Source of the DNA: Bradyrhizobium diazoefficiens
GTDB lineage: Bacteria > Pseudomonadota > Alphaproteobacteria > Rhizobiales > Xanthobacteraceae
Length of the DNA: 64,000 nt
Reading direction: 5' to 3'
NCBI RefSeq assembly: GCF_016616235.1
Contig: NZ_CP067100.1
Span: forward strand, 7,065,001 to 7,129,000
Part shown: positions 28,816 through 37,247 of the stretch, in pieces
How positions within the stretch are numbered: the first letter of the stretch is position 1
Layout of the letters: every line of letters starts with the position of its first letter
Made by a program: the position numbers and the translations under genes
The notes under the pieces: generated by a model
Database searches by the model: none
What the model saw: the letters and a program-made list of their open reading frames with translations, nothing else
Told to the model about the DNA's origin: nothing

Positions 28816-29793
28816 ATGAACATGCAGGTCCTCGCCCTGGCCTTCCTCGCCACCGCCGCCGTCGGCGGCATTGCCTGGGTCTTTCTCTATCCGCTGCTGT
28901 CCGGGGAGCGGAAGGCCGAAAACCGCCGCGCCTCGATCGCGCGCGCCGAGGCGCCTACGATCCGGCAGACCGAGAAAAGCCAGCGCTCGCGTCGCGAGCA
29001 GGTCGAGACCACGCTCAAGGACCTCGAAGCCCGGCGTCTCCAGGAGAAGAGCGTCTCGCTCACCGTGCGCCTGTCGCAAGCGGGGCTCGACTGGACGCCG
29101 CAGAAATTCTGGATCGTATCCGGCGTCGTCGCCGGCGTGTTTTTCGCGGCCGTTCTGTTCGGCGGCGGCGGCCTGCTCGGCGCGACCGGCCTCGCCTTCG
29201 CCGGCGGCTTGGGCCTGCCGCGCTGGGCGCTCGGCTTCCTGAAGAAGCGTCGCGAAAACAAGTTCCTGGCGGCGCTGCCCGACGCGGTCGACGTCATCGT
29301 GCGCGGCATCAAGGCGGGCCTGCCGCTGTTCGAATCGATCAAGGTCGTCGCCGCCGATTCCCCCGAGCCGCTGCGCAGCGAGTTCCTCGCCATCATCGAG
29401 ACACAGGCGATCGGCATGCCGCTCGGCGAGGCGTGCTCGCGGCTCTATGAGCGCATGCCGCTGCCGGAAGCCAATTTCTTCGGCATCGTGGTGTCGATTC
29501 AGCAGAAATCGGGCGGCAATCTCTCCGAAGCGCTCGGCAACCTCTCCAAGGTGCTGCGCGACCGCAAGAAGATGAAGGAGAAGATCCAGGCGATGTCGAT
29601 GGAAGCCAAGGCTTCCGCCGGAATCATCGGCTCGCTGCCGCCGATCGTGATGTTCCTGGTCTATCTCACGACGCCGCAATACATCTCCCTGCTTTGGACT
29701 CATCCGACCGGCCAGCTGATGCTGGTCGGCTGCCTCATCTGGATGTCGATCGGCATCATGGTGATGAAAAAGATGATCAACTTCGACTTCTGA
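28816..29793 (+). CDS. tadB: Flp pilus platform protein TadB
   Basis: This is a 325-residue inner-membrane T2SSF-domain protein. It has an N-terminal helix, a cytoplasmic basic segment, and a double helix (WIVSGVVAGVFFAAVLFGGGGLLGATGLAFAGG). The T2SSF domain contains ALPDAVDVIVRGIKAGLPLFESIKVVAADSPEPLRSEF, and two C-terminal helices follow. It forms the assembly platform with TadC and CpaF; separated from cpaF by 16 nt. Confidence 0.93.
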   Translation: MNMQVLALAFLATAAVGGIAWVFLYPLLSGERKAENRRASIARAEAPTIRQTEKSQRSRREQVETTLKDLEARRLQEKSVSLTVRLSQAGLDWTPQKFWIVSGVVAGVFFAAVLFGGGGLLGATGLAFAGGLGLPRWALGFLKKRRENKFLAALPDAVDVIVRGIKAGLPLFESIKVVAADSPEPLRSEFLAIIETQAIGMPLGEACSRLYERMPLPEANFFGIVVSIQQKSGGNLSEALGNLSKVLRDRKKMKEKIQAMSMEAKASAGIIGSLPPIVMFLVYLTTPQYISLLWTHPTGQLMLVGCLIWMSIGIMVMKKMINFDF

Positions 29794-29802
29794 CGGTGCC
29801 CT

Positions 29803-30777
29803 ATGGTTGAGTTTCTCGTTACGAAGCTGCATGACGCCCACTTCATGACCATGCTGCTGGCGGCCATCGCCGCCAGCGCCACCGTCTACACGCTGGTGAT
29901 GCCGCTGTTCGCGGGCGAGGGCCTCGCCAAACGCATGAAGGCGGTCGCGAGCGAACGCGAACGCATCCGGCAGCGCGAGCGCGACCGCCTCAACAAGAGC
30001 GAGAAGGTCTCGCTGCGGCAGACACCGAAGCAGATCGTCTCCAAGGTCGTCGAGGACTTCAACCTCACCAAATGGCTGGCGCAGGAAACCGCGCGCGACA
30101 AGCTCATCATGGCGGGTTATCGCGGCCAGGCGCCCTACATCACCTTCCTGTTCGCACGCATGGTCGCCCCGCTGGTGCTGTTCGTCGGCTCGGTCCTCTA
30201 CGTCTTCGTGATCGCGCATATGGAGCAGTCGATGCCGATCAAGATCGGCATCTGCGTCGGCGCCGCCTATCTCGGCCTCCAGGCGCCGATGCTGTTCCTG
30301 AGGAACGCGATCTCCAAGCGCCAGCTCTCGATCAAGCGCGCCTTTCCCGACGCGCTCGACCTGCTGCTGATCTGTATCGAATCCGGCATGTCGGTCGAAA
30401 TGGCATTCCGCAAGGTCGCTACCGAGATCGTGGGCCAGTCGATCGCGCTGTCGGAAGAGTTCACGCTGACGACGGCCGAGCTGTCCTATTTGCAGGACCG
30501 TAAGGTCGCCTATGAGAACCTGGCAAAGCGCACCGGGCTCGAAGGCGTCAAATCGGTATGTCTGGCGCTTCAGCAGGCGGAACGCTATGGCACCCCGCTC
30601 GGCCACTCGCTGCGCGTCATGGCGCAGGAAAACCGCGACATGCGCATGAACGAGGCCGAGAAGAAGGCCGCCGCGCTGCCGCCGAAGCTGACGGTGCCGA
30701 TGATCCTGTTCTTCCTGCCGGTGCTGTTCGTGGTCATTCTCGGACCGACCGGTATCAAGATCTCCGAGCTGCACTGA
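29803..30777 (+). CDS. tadC: Flp pilus platform protein TadC
   Basis: This is a 324-residue T2SSF-domain membrane protein, paralogue of TadB. An N-terminal helix and a very basic segment (ASERERIRQRERDRLNKSEKV) are followed by two helices. The T2SSF domain (FPDALDLLLICIESGMSVEMAFRKVATEIVGQS) and a C-terminal helix ending GPTGIKISELH complete it. It is the last gene of the rightward assembly row and is convergent with tadD. Confidence 0.93.
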   Translation: MVEFLVTKLHDAHFMTMLLAAIAASATVYTLVMPLFAGEGLAKRMKAVASERERIRQRERDRLNKSEKVSLRQTPKQIVSKVVEDFNLTKWLAQETARDKLIMAGYRGQAPYITFLFARMVAPLVLFVGSVLYVFVIAHMEQSMPIKIGICVGAAYLGLQAPMLFLRNAISKRQLSIKRAFPDALDLLLICIESGMSVEMAFRKVATEIVGQSIALSEEFTLTTAELSYLQDRKVAYENLAKRTGLEGVKSVCLALQQAERYGTPLGHSLRVMAQENRDMRMNEAEKKAAALPPKLTVPMILFFLPVLFVVILGPTGIKISELH

Positions 30778-30783
30778 CGCAAC

Positions 30784-30803
30784 GCGGACCGCATGCGGTC
30801 CGC
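30784..30803. terminator. 20-bp perfect palindrome between convergent tadC and tadD
   Basis: GCGGACCGCA and TGCGGTCCGC are perfectly self-complementary with no loop. It lies 7 bp after the tadC stop and 33 bp from the tadD stop, a position that fits a bidirectional transcription end, although no T-tract follows in either direction. Confidence 0.6.
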
Positions 30804-30835
30804 AAGAAGCGTTCAGGATTGGAAGATCGGCCGGA

Positions 30836-31648
30836 TCAGTCGGGCTGGCTGAGCGAGGCGACCGGCGTGCGCTTCGGCGCGCTGCGCGGCGCGTCGCTGC
30901 GGCTCAGCATGTCCTTCAGATAGGCGACATTGGCCGCGGCCTGGTCCGGCGGCAGGTCCGCCTTCACGATGGTCTCGGCTTCAGCGAAACGGCCCTGGAG
31001 ACCGACGACCAGGCCGAGATTCTGCCGCACCCGGCTGCTCGCGCGCGGCGAGGCATTGGCCTGCCGCAGTGCCTCTTCGGCCTTGGGCAGATCCTTCGAG
31101 AGCATGTAGGACAGGCCGAGATTGGAGAGCACGCCGGGATCACCCGGTGCGATCTTCAGCGCGCTCGCGTAATAGGAGCGCGCCTCTTCGTGGCGTCCCA
31201 TCTGATCGAGCGCGGTGCCCTGCACCGAGAGCAGGCGCCAGTCCGGATTATCGGGCGAATGCGCCTTCGACAACACGTCGAAGGCCTGCTGGAAATTACC
31301 GTTGTCGGCGAGGGCGCGGCCATACTGGGCGAGCAACGCCTTGTTGCCGGGATTGGCGATGGTCGCCTGCTCCAGCACGGCTGCGGCCTGGGCGCGCTGG
31401 CCGTTGGCACGCAAGGCTTGGCCATAGCGGAGCGCGGCGTCGGGATCCTTGGGATTGGCGCGGTAGCGCTCGCCATAGACTTCGACGGCGCGCGCGGGAT
31501 CGGTGGGGGCGGCTTCCGCCCGCGGCCCGACCGAGCCGGTGGCCTCGGAGAGCTTCGACATGGCCGTGCAGCCGCCGAGGCTAATCGCCACCACCGCGAC
31601 CAGCGAGGTGGACGCGAGAAGCCGGGCAAGACTGAACCGATGACGCAT
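30836..31648 (-). CDS. tadD: TPR lipoprotein TadD
   Basis: This is a 270-residue secreted protein with a lipobox (VVAISLGGC, Cys27) and about four tetratricopeptide repeats: DPARAVEVYGERYRANPKDPDAALRYGQALRANGQ, NPGNKALLAQYGRALADNG, GTALDQMGRHEEARSYYASALKIAPGDPGVLSNLG and later. TadD is the pilotin-like partner of the secretin in tad systems. It is transcribed toward tadC. Confidence 0.9.
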   Translation of the reverse strand: MRHRFSLARLLASTSLVAVVAISLGGCTAMSKLSEATGSVGPRAEAAPTDPARAVEVYGERYRANPKDPDAALRYGQALRANGQRAQAAAVLEQATIANPGNKALLAQYGRALADNGNFQQAFDVLSKAHSPDNPDWRLLSVQGTALDQMGRHEEARSYYASALKIAPGDPGVLSNLGLSYMLSKDLPKAEEALRQANASPRASSRVRQNLGLVVGLQGRFAEAETIVKADLPPDQAAANVAYLKDMLSRSDAPRSAPKRTPVASLSQPD

Positions 31649-31741
31649 GCCGCTTTGACTCTCGAGCCGATTGATCGAGCCGAACGCGTCAGCAATAGAC
31701 TGTTAACCCTAACAGCCGGTTAACGACAGCCTGGCTGCCCC

Positions 31742-33238
31742 TCATGCCAGCGTCTGCGGCGGCGTCTCTCCGCCGAGGCCAAGATCGAGGCCGAGCCGTT
31801 TCACCTGCTCATTCAGATCCCGCAGCAATTGACCCCTTTTGCGCGCCTCCGCGGCGACATCGATGTCGGCGCGCGAGACCCCCGGCAATCCGCAATGCAG
31901 ATCGTCGCGATGGACGAAACGCCTGGCGCGGAGCTCAATGAGCTGATCGTTCTCGATGCCGAGAGCTGCGGCGGATTGCGCGATCAGCCGCTGCAACAGA
32001 AGCCCTACCGCGGCCACCGCCTCAAGCTCGTGCTTGCGCGCCGACCTCGCGAACTTGTTCTCGATATCGGCCCAGGCATTGGCGGTGACGAGATAGGTGT
32101 GCAGCGCGTTCGCCCACGACGCCTCGCTGTCAGAATAAAAAACGCGGCGCATCAGCAGCCGGCGGGTCAATGCTGCGACCTGCCCCCGCGTTAGCGTCGT
32201 GCATGAGCCGATCTCGATCGCCGATTGGACGGCTGGATCGCGCGAAAAATCCCGGCCCGCCGGCAGGCTGATGACGCCATCCGCCAGGTTGGAATCGAGC
32301 GGCGCGAATACGCCGTCATTGCGCGAGCGCGAATAGCGGGTGATCGCGAAGCGATACTCCGTCCGGCCTGCATCGGACTACGGGCCGAAATGGACGATGT
32401 TGAAGCCGGCATCGTCTCCCGCCTGTCCGGTCGAGGACGGACAGGAGAGCACGTAGATCGTGCGCCAGAACGCCTCGCCGCCTCCGCCCCGCGCCGCACG
32501 CGGATCGGGGATCGAATAGCGGGTCAGCCCCTCGACATGGCGATGCCCATGCAGAACCAGATTGACGTTGAGCGAGGTCGCAGCTTCAAGGAAGGTCGCA
32601 GGCGCCGCGAGATACATCAGCGGCTCGTCTGGCGCGCCGAGAAACCGCTTTCCTTCGCCGGTCGCCTGCGGCAACGGATGATGATGCAGCGCCAGCACGC
32701 GCACCAGGTTTTCCGCCGGCTCGGCATAGTCGGCGCGTCCCGCCGAACCCATGCTGCCGGCGAGTTCGACGCTCAGCCGGGCCGAATCCGCGACCAGCGC
32801 GTGGTAGGTGTTCTCGATGCCGCTCGCCAGCTTCGTGATGCTGGCGCGGTTGGAATCCAGCAGCAGCAGGTCGAGGCCGGCCTGACGGTAGTAGATGCTC
32901 TTCGAAGTTCGCGGCAGATGCAGATAATCATAGATGTCGTGGCGGCCCGCACGCTGGCTTGGACGCTTGACGTCGTGATTGCCCGCAACCGCCTGGATGT
33001 CGGTGAACAATCCGGTCTGCCGGAACGTGGCGATGACGGCGAGCGCTTCGTCGAGCGCGCGCGGCGTCGGGGCGTCGACGAGATCGCCCGTGATCAGCAG
33101 GATGCGGTCGGGAACATCAGCGACATCAGCCAGCGCCTTGCGTATTGCGACGCTGAGCGCCTCGATCGTTGCCAACAGGCGGCCAGACCCGTCCAGATGC
33201 AGGTCGGAGATGTGCGCAATAACGAACGATCTATCCAT
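31742..33238 (-). pseudogene. metallophosphoesterase gene interrupted by an in-frame amber codon
   Basis: ATG 33238 starts a calcineurin-like phosphoesterase: FVIAHISDLHLDGSG (DxH), LLITGDLVD (GD), VAGNHD (GNHD), ALHHHPLP and LVLHGHRHVEGL, so the two-metal site is complete. The frame ends at TAG 32378-32380 after FNIVHFGP. The identical frame stays open for another 211 codons to 31742 and reads like protein throughout (DAGRTEYRFAITRYSRSRNDGVFAPL, then a helical C-terminal domain). The simplest reading is a 498-codon gene with one CAG-to-TAG nonsense change. The N-terminal 286 residues may still make an active enzyme. A natural stop followed by a separate small gene is less likely because no start with a ribosome site is seen. 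Confidence 0.8.
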
Positions 33239-33504
33239 TTTGCGCCGCTTAATCCGCGAATGCTGCGCCGCCCAAACGATGAGAAAAATGCCTTCGAACA
33301 GGATCAAGGACGAACAGATCAGGCCGGTATCAGATCCGGCGGGATGCCCCGGGCAGACACCGCGTGCCGCGCGGCACAATCTAAAATATTCGTCAATAAT
33401 GCCACAACCGCGGCGCTAGTAAAGCCCTGCGGCCGCGCGCTCCTGCACGGCAGTTCTCCGCACGAGATACGAGAGCCGCCTGCCGGAAGTTTCGCCTGAT
33501 GTGA

Positions 33505-33708
33505 TCAATATTCGATGGTCAGGCGCTTGCGGATTTCGTCGATGCGCTTGTCGAGCGCATCGAACCGGGCGTGAACGGAGCGGTCGTGCAGATAGAAGAC
33601 GTAGCCGCCGGCGAGAAACGCGAAGATCCAGTGGTGATGCTCGACATAACCAAAAACCGCTTCGACGGCCTGGCCGATGAATGTGACCACACTCCACACA
33701 AAGTCCAT
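33505..33708 (-). CDS. small membrane protein of unknown function (67 aa)
   Basis: The start at 33708 has a perfect GGAGGA 6 nt upstream. MDFVWSVVTFIGQAVEAVFGYVEHHHWIFAFLAGGYVFYLHDRS contains an amphipathic or membrane segment and a clear transmembrane helix. A charged helical tail follows (ARFDALDKRIDEIRKRLTIEY) that could form a short coiled coil. No family is recognised. It stands alone between the broken phosphoesterase gene and the aminopeptidase. Confidence 0.75.
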   Translation of the reverse strand: MDFVWSVVTFIGQAVEAVFGYVEHHHWIFAFLAGGYVFYLHDRSVHARFDALDKRIDEIRKRLTIEY

Positions 33709-33904
33709 CGCACGTCCTCCGGCAGGCTTCGTCGTCGACCGGCGGCGATCTCTGCACACCTGACGGCCGCTCTCCGGAACCTAGCATGGCCTCCTTGCGG
33801 CGAGTAGCGGCCTCGCTGAACGGTGACAGCAAAGCCGATTGCGGCCGCGGCAAAACTCTGCGAAGTCTCGTGGGCTCGCATGATCTGCTGATCCGGACCC
33901 GCCA

Positions 33905-35278
33905 ATGCCTTCAGTCTTCGAGACGTCGTCCACCGCCATCCCGATCACCTTCGTCACCAAGTCGAGCTGGGATCAGGTCGCCGAGACACTGCGGCCGGCA
34001 CAGCGTCAGTTCGCCACAGCCAGCGCGTTTTCCGGCAAGCCCGGCGGCTACCTGGCGCTGCCCGCACCCGATGGCGCGATCGCACAGGTGCTGTTCGGCC
34101 TCGAGGACCACGGCACACGATCGCGAGACCTGTTCCGGCCGGGTGCCCTGCCCGGCCTGCTGCCGCCGGGCACCTACCGCTTCGCCAATGCACCGCACGA
34201 TGCGCGGCTGGCGGCGCTTGCCTTCGCGCTGGGATGCTACCGCTTCGCGCGCTACCGCAAGGCCGATCGGCCCGACGTCAGGCTGGTGCCGCCCGACGGC
34301 GTCGATGCCGCCGAGATCACCCGCATGGCGGATGCCGCGATGCTGGCGCGCGACCTCATCAACACGCCGTCCAACGACATGGGGCCGGAGGAACTCACTG
34401 CTGCGGCGCAAGAGCTCGCCACCGAATTCGGAGCCAGCTTTGCCTGCACCATCGGCGAAGAGCTGGCGAAGAATTTTCCGCTGATCCATGCCGTCGGCAT
34501 GGCCTCCAGCCGCGCACCGCGCCTGATCGACATCGGCTGGGGTGATCCCTCGCATCCGAAAGTGACACTGGTCGGCAAGGGCGTCTGCTTCGACACCGGC
34601 GGGCTCGACCTGAAGCCGTCGAGCGGCATGCTGATTATGAAGAAGGACATGGGCGGCGCCGCCAACGTGCTGGCGCTGGCGCGCATGGTGATGGACGCCA
34701 AGCTGAAGCTGCGGTTGCGCGTGCTGATTCCGGCCGTGGAGAACGCGGTCGCCGGCAACGCCTTCCGTCCTCTCGACATCTTCACCTCGCGCAAGGGCAT
34801 CACGGTGGAGATCGGCAATACCGACGCGGAAGGGCGGCTCGTGCTCGCCGACGCGCTGGCGCTGGCCGACGAGGAAAACCCCGATCTCTTGATCGATCTG
34901 GGAACGCTGACCGGCGCGGCACGCGTCGCGCTGGGACCGGACTTGCCGCCCTTTTACACCCATGATGAGACGCTGGCCGCCGACGTCGCGCGCTGCGCGG
35001 CGCAGGAGAACGATCCGTTGTGGCGCATGCCGCTGTGGCCGCCTTATGATGCGTGGCTGGACTCCAAGACCGCCACCATCACCAACGCGCCTTCCGGCGG
35101 CTTTGCCGGCTCGATCACCTGCGCGCTGTTCCTGCAGCGCTTCGTCGAGCAAGCCAAGAGCTGGCTTCACGTGGATATTTACGGCTGGACGCCGACGGCG
35201 AAGCCCGCGCGCCCCGAAGGCGGCGAATGCCAGGCCGCGCGCGCCATCTACAGGGTGCTGAGCGAGCGCTATGCATGA
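33905..35278 (+). CDS. M17 leucyl aminopeptidase family protein
   Basis: This is a 457-residue cytosolic two-metal exopeptidase. The catalytic C-terminal domain carries LVGKGVCFDTGGLDLKPSSGM (metal Lys and Asp), MKKDMGGAANVLALA, AVENAVAGNAFRPLDI and the signature NTDAEGRLVLADAL, with GGFAGSITCALFLQ near the end. The N-terminal domain is shorter than in E. coli PepA. All catalytic residues are present. It overlaps the NlpC/P60 gene by 8 nt, so the two are probably cotranscribed; the pair suggests turnover of peptides or cell-wall fragments. Confidence 0.93.
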   Translation: MPSVFETSSTAIPITFVTKSSWDQVAETLRPAQRQFATASAFSGKPGGYLALPAPDGAIAQVLFGLEDHGTRSRDLFRPGALPGLLPPGTYRFANAPHDARLAALAFALGCYRFARYRKADRPDVRLVPPDGVDAAEITRMADAAMLARDLINTPSNDMGPEELTAAAQELATEFGASFACTIGEELAKNFPLIHAVGMASSRAPRLIDIGWGDPSHPKVTLVGKGVCFDTGGLDLKPSSGMLIMKKDMGGAANVLALARMVMDAKLKLRLRVLIPAVENAVAGNAFRPLDIFTSRKGITVEIGNTDAEGRLVLADALALADEENPDLLIDLGTLTGAARVALGPDLPPFYTHDETLAADVARCAAQENDPLWRMPLWPPYDAWLDSKTATITNAPSGGFAGSITCALFLQRFVEQAKSWLHVDIYGWTPTAKPARPEGGECQAARAIYRVLSERYA

Positions 35279-36125
35279 TCCAAGACACGATCCAAGATTG
35301 ACGCCGGCGCGGGGCGATCTCGCCGCAAAATATCTCGAAGGCAAGGTGCAGGCCGATCGCTTCGTCACCGGCGAGGAATTCGAGGTGGTCGATTCGGTCG
35401 CGCCGATGCGCGAGCAGCCGTCATCCGGCGCGATGCTGATGACGGAGGCGCTGCGCGGCGAGCGCGTGACGGTCTACGACCGCAACGGCGAGGGCTGGGC
35501 CTGGGGTCAGCTTGGCGGCGACGGCTATGTCGGCTGGCTGCCAGATGCGGCTCTCGCGACACCGACCGCCGCGCCAACGCACAAGGTGAGCGCGCTGCGG
35601 ACGCTCGCTTTCCCCGGCCCCTCGATCAAGCTGCCGCCAACCGGTTCGCTGGGGCTAGGATCTAAGCTCACGGTCGCGCGGGAGGATGGCATTTTCGTCG
35701 TGACGCGCGAGGGTACGTTCCTGCCGAAGACCCATCTCGCGCCACTCGACCATCGCGAGCCGGATTTCGTCGCAGTGGCGGAGCGTTTCGTCGGCACGCC
35801 CTATCTCTGGGGCGGCAAGACCAGCCTCGGCATCGACTGTTCCGGCCTCGTCCAGATCTCGCTGACATCGGCCGGCACCGGCTGCCCGCGCGACAGCGAC
35901 ATGCAACAAGCGGGCCTCGGCCGCTCGCTCGAACCGCACGAGCGAAGTAAGCTACAGCGCGGCGATTTGATCTTTTGGAAGGGGCACGTCGCCATCGTTC
36001 GCGATGCCATCACCATGGTTCACGCCAACGCGCATCACATGGCAACGGTGATCGAGCCGATCGAGCCGGCGGTCGCGCGGATCAAGCAAGCCGGCAGCGA
36101 AGTCGTCGCGATCAGGCGGCTGTAG
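35271..36125 (+). CDS. NlpC/P60 family peptidase with SH3-like domains
   Basis: This is a 284-residue probable gamma-D-glutamyl-diaminopimelate endopeptidase. Two SH3-like segments (MREQPSSGAMLMTEALRGERVTVYDRNGEGWAWGQL and about 95-155) precede the NlpC/P60 domain. That domain has the Cys in GIDCSGLVQ, the His in GDLIFWKGHVAIVRD and the third polar residue in MVHANAHH. No signal peptide is visible, so it may act on muropeptides recovered into the cytoplasm together with the upstream aminopeptidase. Confidence 0.93.
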   Translation: MHDPRHDPRLTPARGDLAAKYLEGKVQADRFVTGEEFEVVDSVAPMREQPSSGAMLMTEALRGERVTVYDRNGEGWAWGQLGGDGYVGWLPDAALATPTAAPTHKVSALRTLAFPGPSIKLPPTGSLGLGSKLTVAREDGIFVVTREGTFLPKTHLAPLDHREPDFVAVAERFVGTPYLWGGKTSLGIDCSGLVQISLTSAGTGCPRDSDMQQAGLGRSLEPHERSKLQRGDLIFWKGHVAIVRDAITMVHANAHHMATVIEPIEPAVARIKQAGSEVVAIRRL

Positions 36126-36287
36126 CACGCGTCGTCGAAAATGCGTCGCGTCTGCTTTACTGTCGGAAGGCGACATCAAAGCCGCCGCGGCGCAAGTCTA
36201 CTTGGGCCAAGAGCCGACCAGACTTTGCCTAATCTCTGCCAATGCAAGTGGACTGAGGGCTTGGATCGCGAACAGAGAACGCGCCTG

Positions 36288-36425
36288 CTATTGCGCCGCC
36301 TCAAACAATTCCCATAAGCCAGGAATGCCCTTGAGATCGAACGCGCCACGATCTTCGAACTTCAATCCAGCTCCTGCGACCAAATCGGCCACAACTCGAG
36401 ATGCGAAGACCTCATCGTTGGTGCC
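36288..36425 (-). pseudogene. C-terminal remnant of a class III adenylate/guanylate cyclase
   Basis: The last ~45 codons of a minus-strand frame read GTNDEVFASRVVADLVAGAGLKFEDRG, then FDLKGIPGLWELFEA. This matches the conserved C-terminal end of class III cyclase domains (GEVLVSxTVKDLVAGSGIxFEDRG..LKGVPGxWxLF). The catalytic metal and substrate residues that would lie upstream are absent, and the preceding residues do not resemble a cyclase. It is a gene relic in a region of lower GC. Confidence 0.7.
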
Positions 36426-36639
36426 AAGCCGGCTGCGACACTCCAACGCAAATAGACTCTGAAGTCTCGTACGTTGCTCCGGGGGAACAGACGCACGGTC
36501 ATTCGGGCAACCCGTCACTCGAAAGGCAACCCGCCCTCGGCGGATAGGCACCTCGGCGCAGCCACGGAACAACGTTACAAACTGCGAATTTGCGGAACGA
36601 AACGCGTCGTCAGTCTTTCTCTGCACTCGGGAGGTGCCC

Positions 36640-36918
36640 ATGAGTTCTCAGGCCAGAGAAGGCGCGTGCGCGTTCGCTTGGCGGAACTATTTGCTGCTCC
36701 ACAGTGGCGTCAGCGAGAATGATAACAGGCGTTCCGCCCTCTACCGCTACATCGCCAATCTTCGCGCCGGCGAAGACGATTTCGACCTCATGCAAATCGC
36801 CGCGGTCGCCTACTTGAAGAAACTGGATGAACTGCATGACGACCGACGTGCGCGACTCGCGGCCGATCAAGTTTTTGCCGCGTGCTTGGAAGCACGCAAT
36901 TCACAACCCGAGAGGTGA
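36640..36918 (+). CDS. hypothetical helical protein (92 aa)
   Basis: The ATG at 36640 is preceded by GGGAGG at 5 nt. The product is predicted all-helical and charged: EGACAFAWRNYLLLHSGVSENDNRRSALYRYIANLRAGEDDFDLMQIAAVAYLKKLDEL. No transmembrane segment or known domain is seen. It lies between a cyclase relic and another small gene, in DNA with lower GC than the surroundings. Confidence 0.6.
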   Translation: MSSQAREGACAFAWRNYLLLHSGVSENDNRRSALYRYIANLRAGEDDFDLMQIAAVAYLKKLDELHDDRRARLAADQVFAACLEARNSQPER

Positions 36919-36953
36919 CCTTGGGTCTAACACAGAGCGAAGGAGCGAGCACC

Positions 36954-37157
36954 ATGGCAGACCACAACGAGCCACAACGGCGCATCGCCGCAGCGACAGC
37001 AATCGGCATGAATGCCTTGAAGCCGATGATCCGCTTTCAGGTCTCAATGCTGAGAATGTGGGCGGATAGTATTGAGAAGCTCGCGGGCAACTACGAGAAG
37101 AAGCTGGAAGAAACAGCGACCACGATCGAGGAACGAGACCAGGAACGCGCCGCGTAG
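36954..37157 (+). CDS. hypothetical small amphipathic protein (67 aa)
   Basis: AAGGAG precedes the ATG. The chain has a hydrophilic start, then ALKPMIRFQVSMLRMWADSIEKLAGNYEKKLEE, a long amphipathic helix resembling phasin-like or coiled-coil segments, and an acidic/basic end. Function unknown; the phasin resemblance is only a pattern. It is 35 nt after the preceding small gene and may share its transcript. Confidence 0.6.
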   Translation: MADHNEPQRRIAAATAIGMNALKPMIRFQVSMLRMWADSIEKLAGNYEKKLEETATTIEERDQERAA

Positions 37158-37247
37158 ATCAACGCGACTGGCGGGCGTAAGCCCGCTTTGGGCACTGGCA
37201 GAAGCGTCTTTCCCGGGGGCTCGTTGCCGCACGCCTGGAATGACGGG

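Noticed and set aside
28675..30774. 699-codon minus-strand frame opposite tadB and tadC
   Set aside because: His/Arg/Asp-rich composition typical of antisense reading of membrane-protein genes; tadB and tadC are certain.
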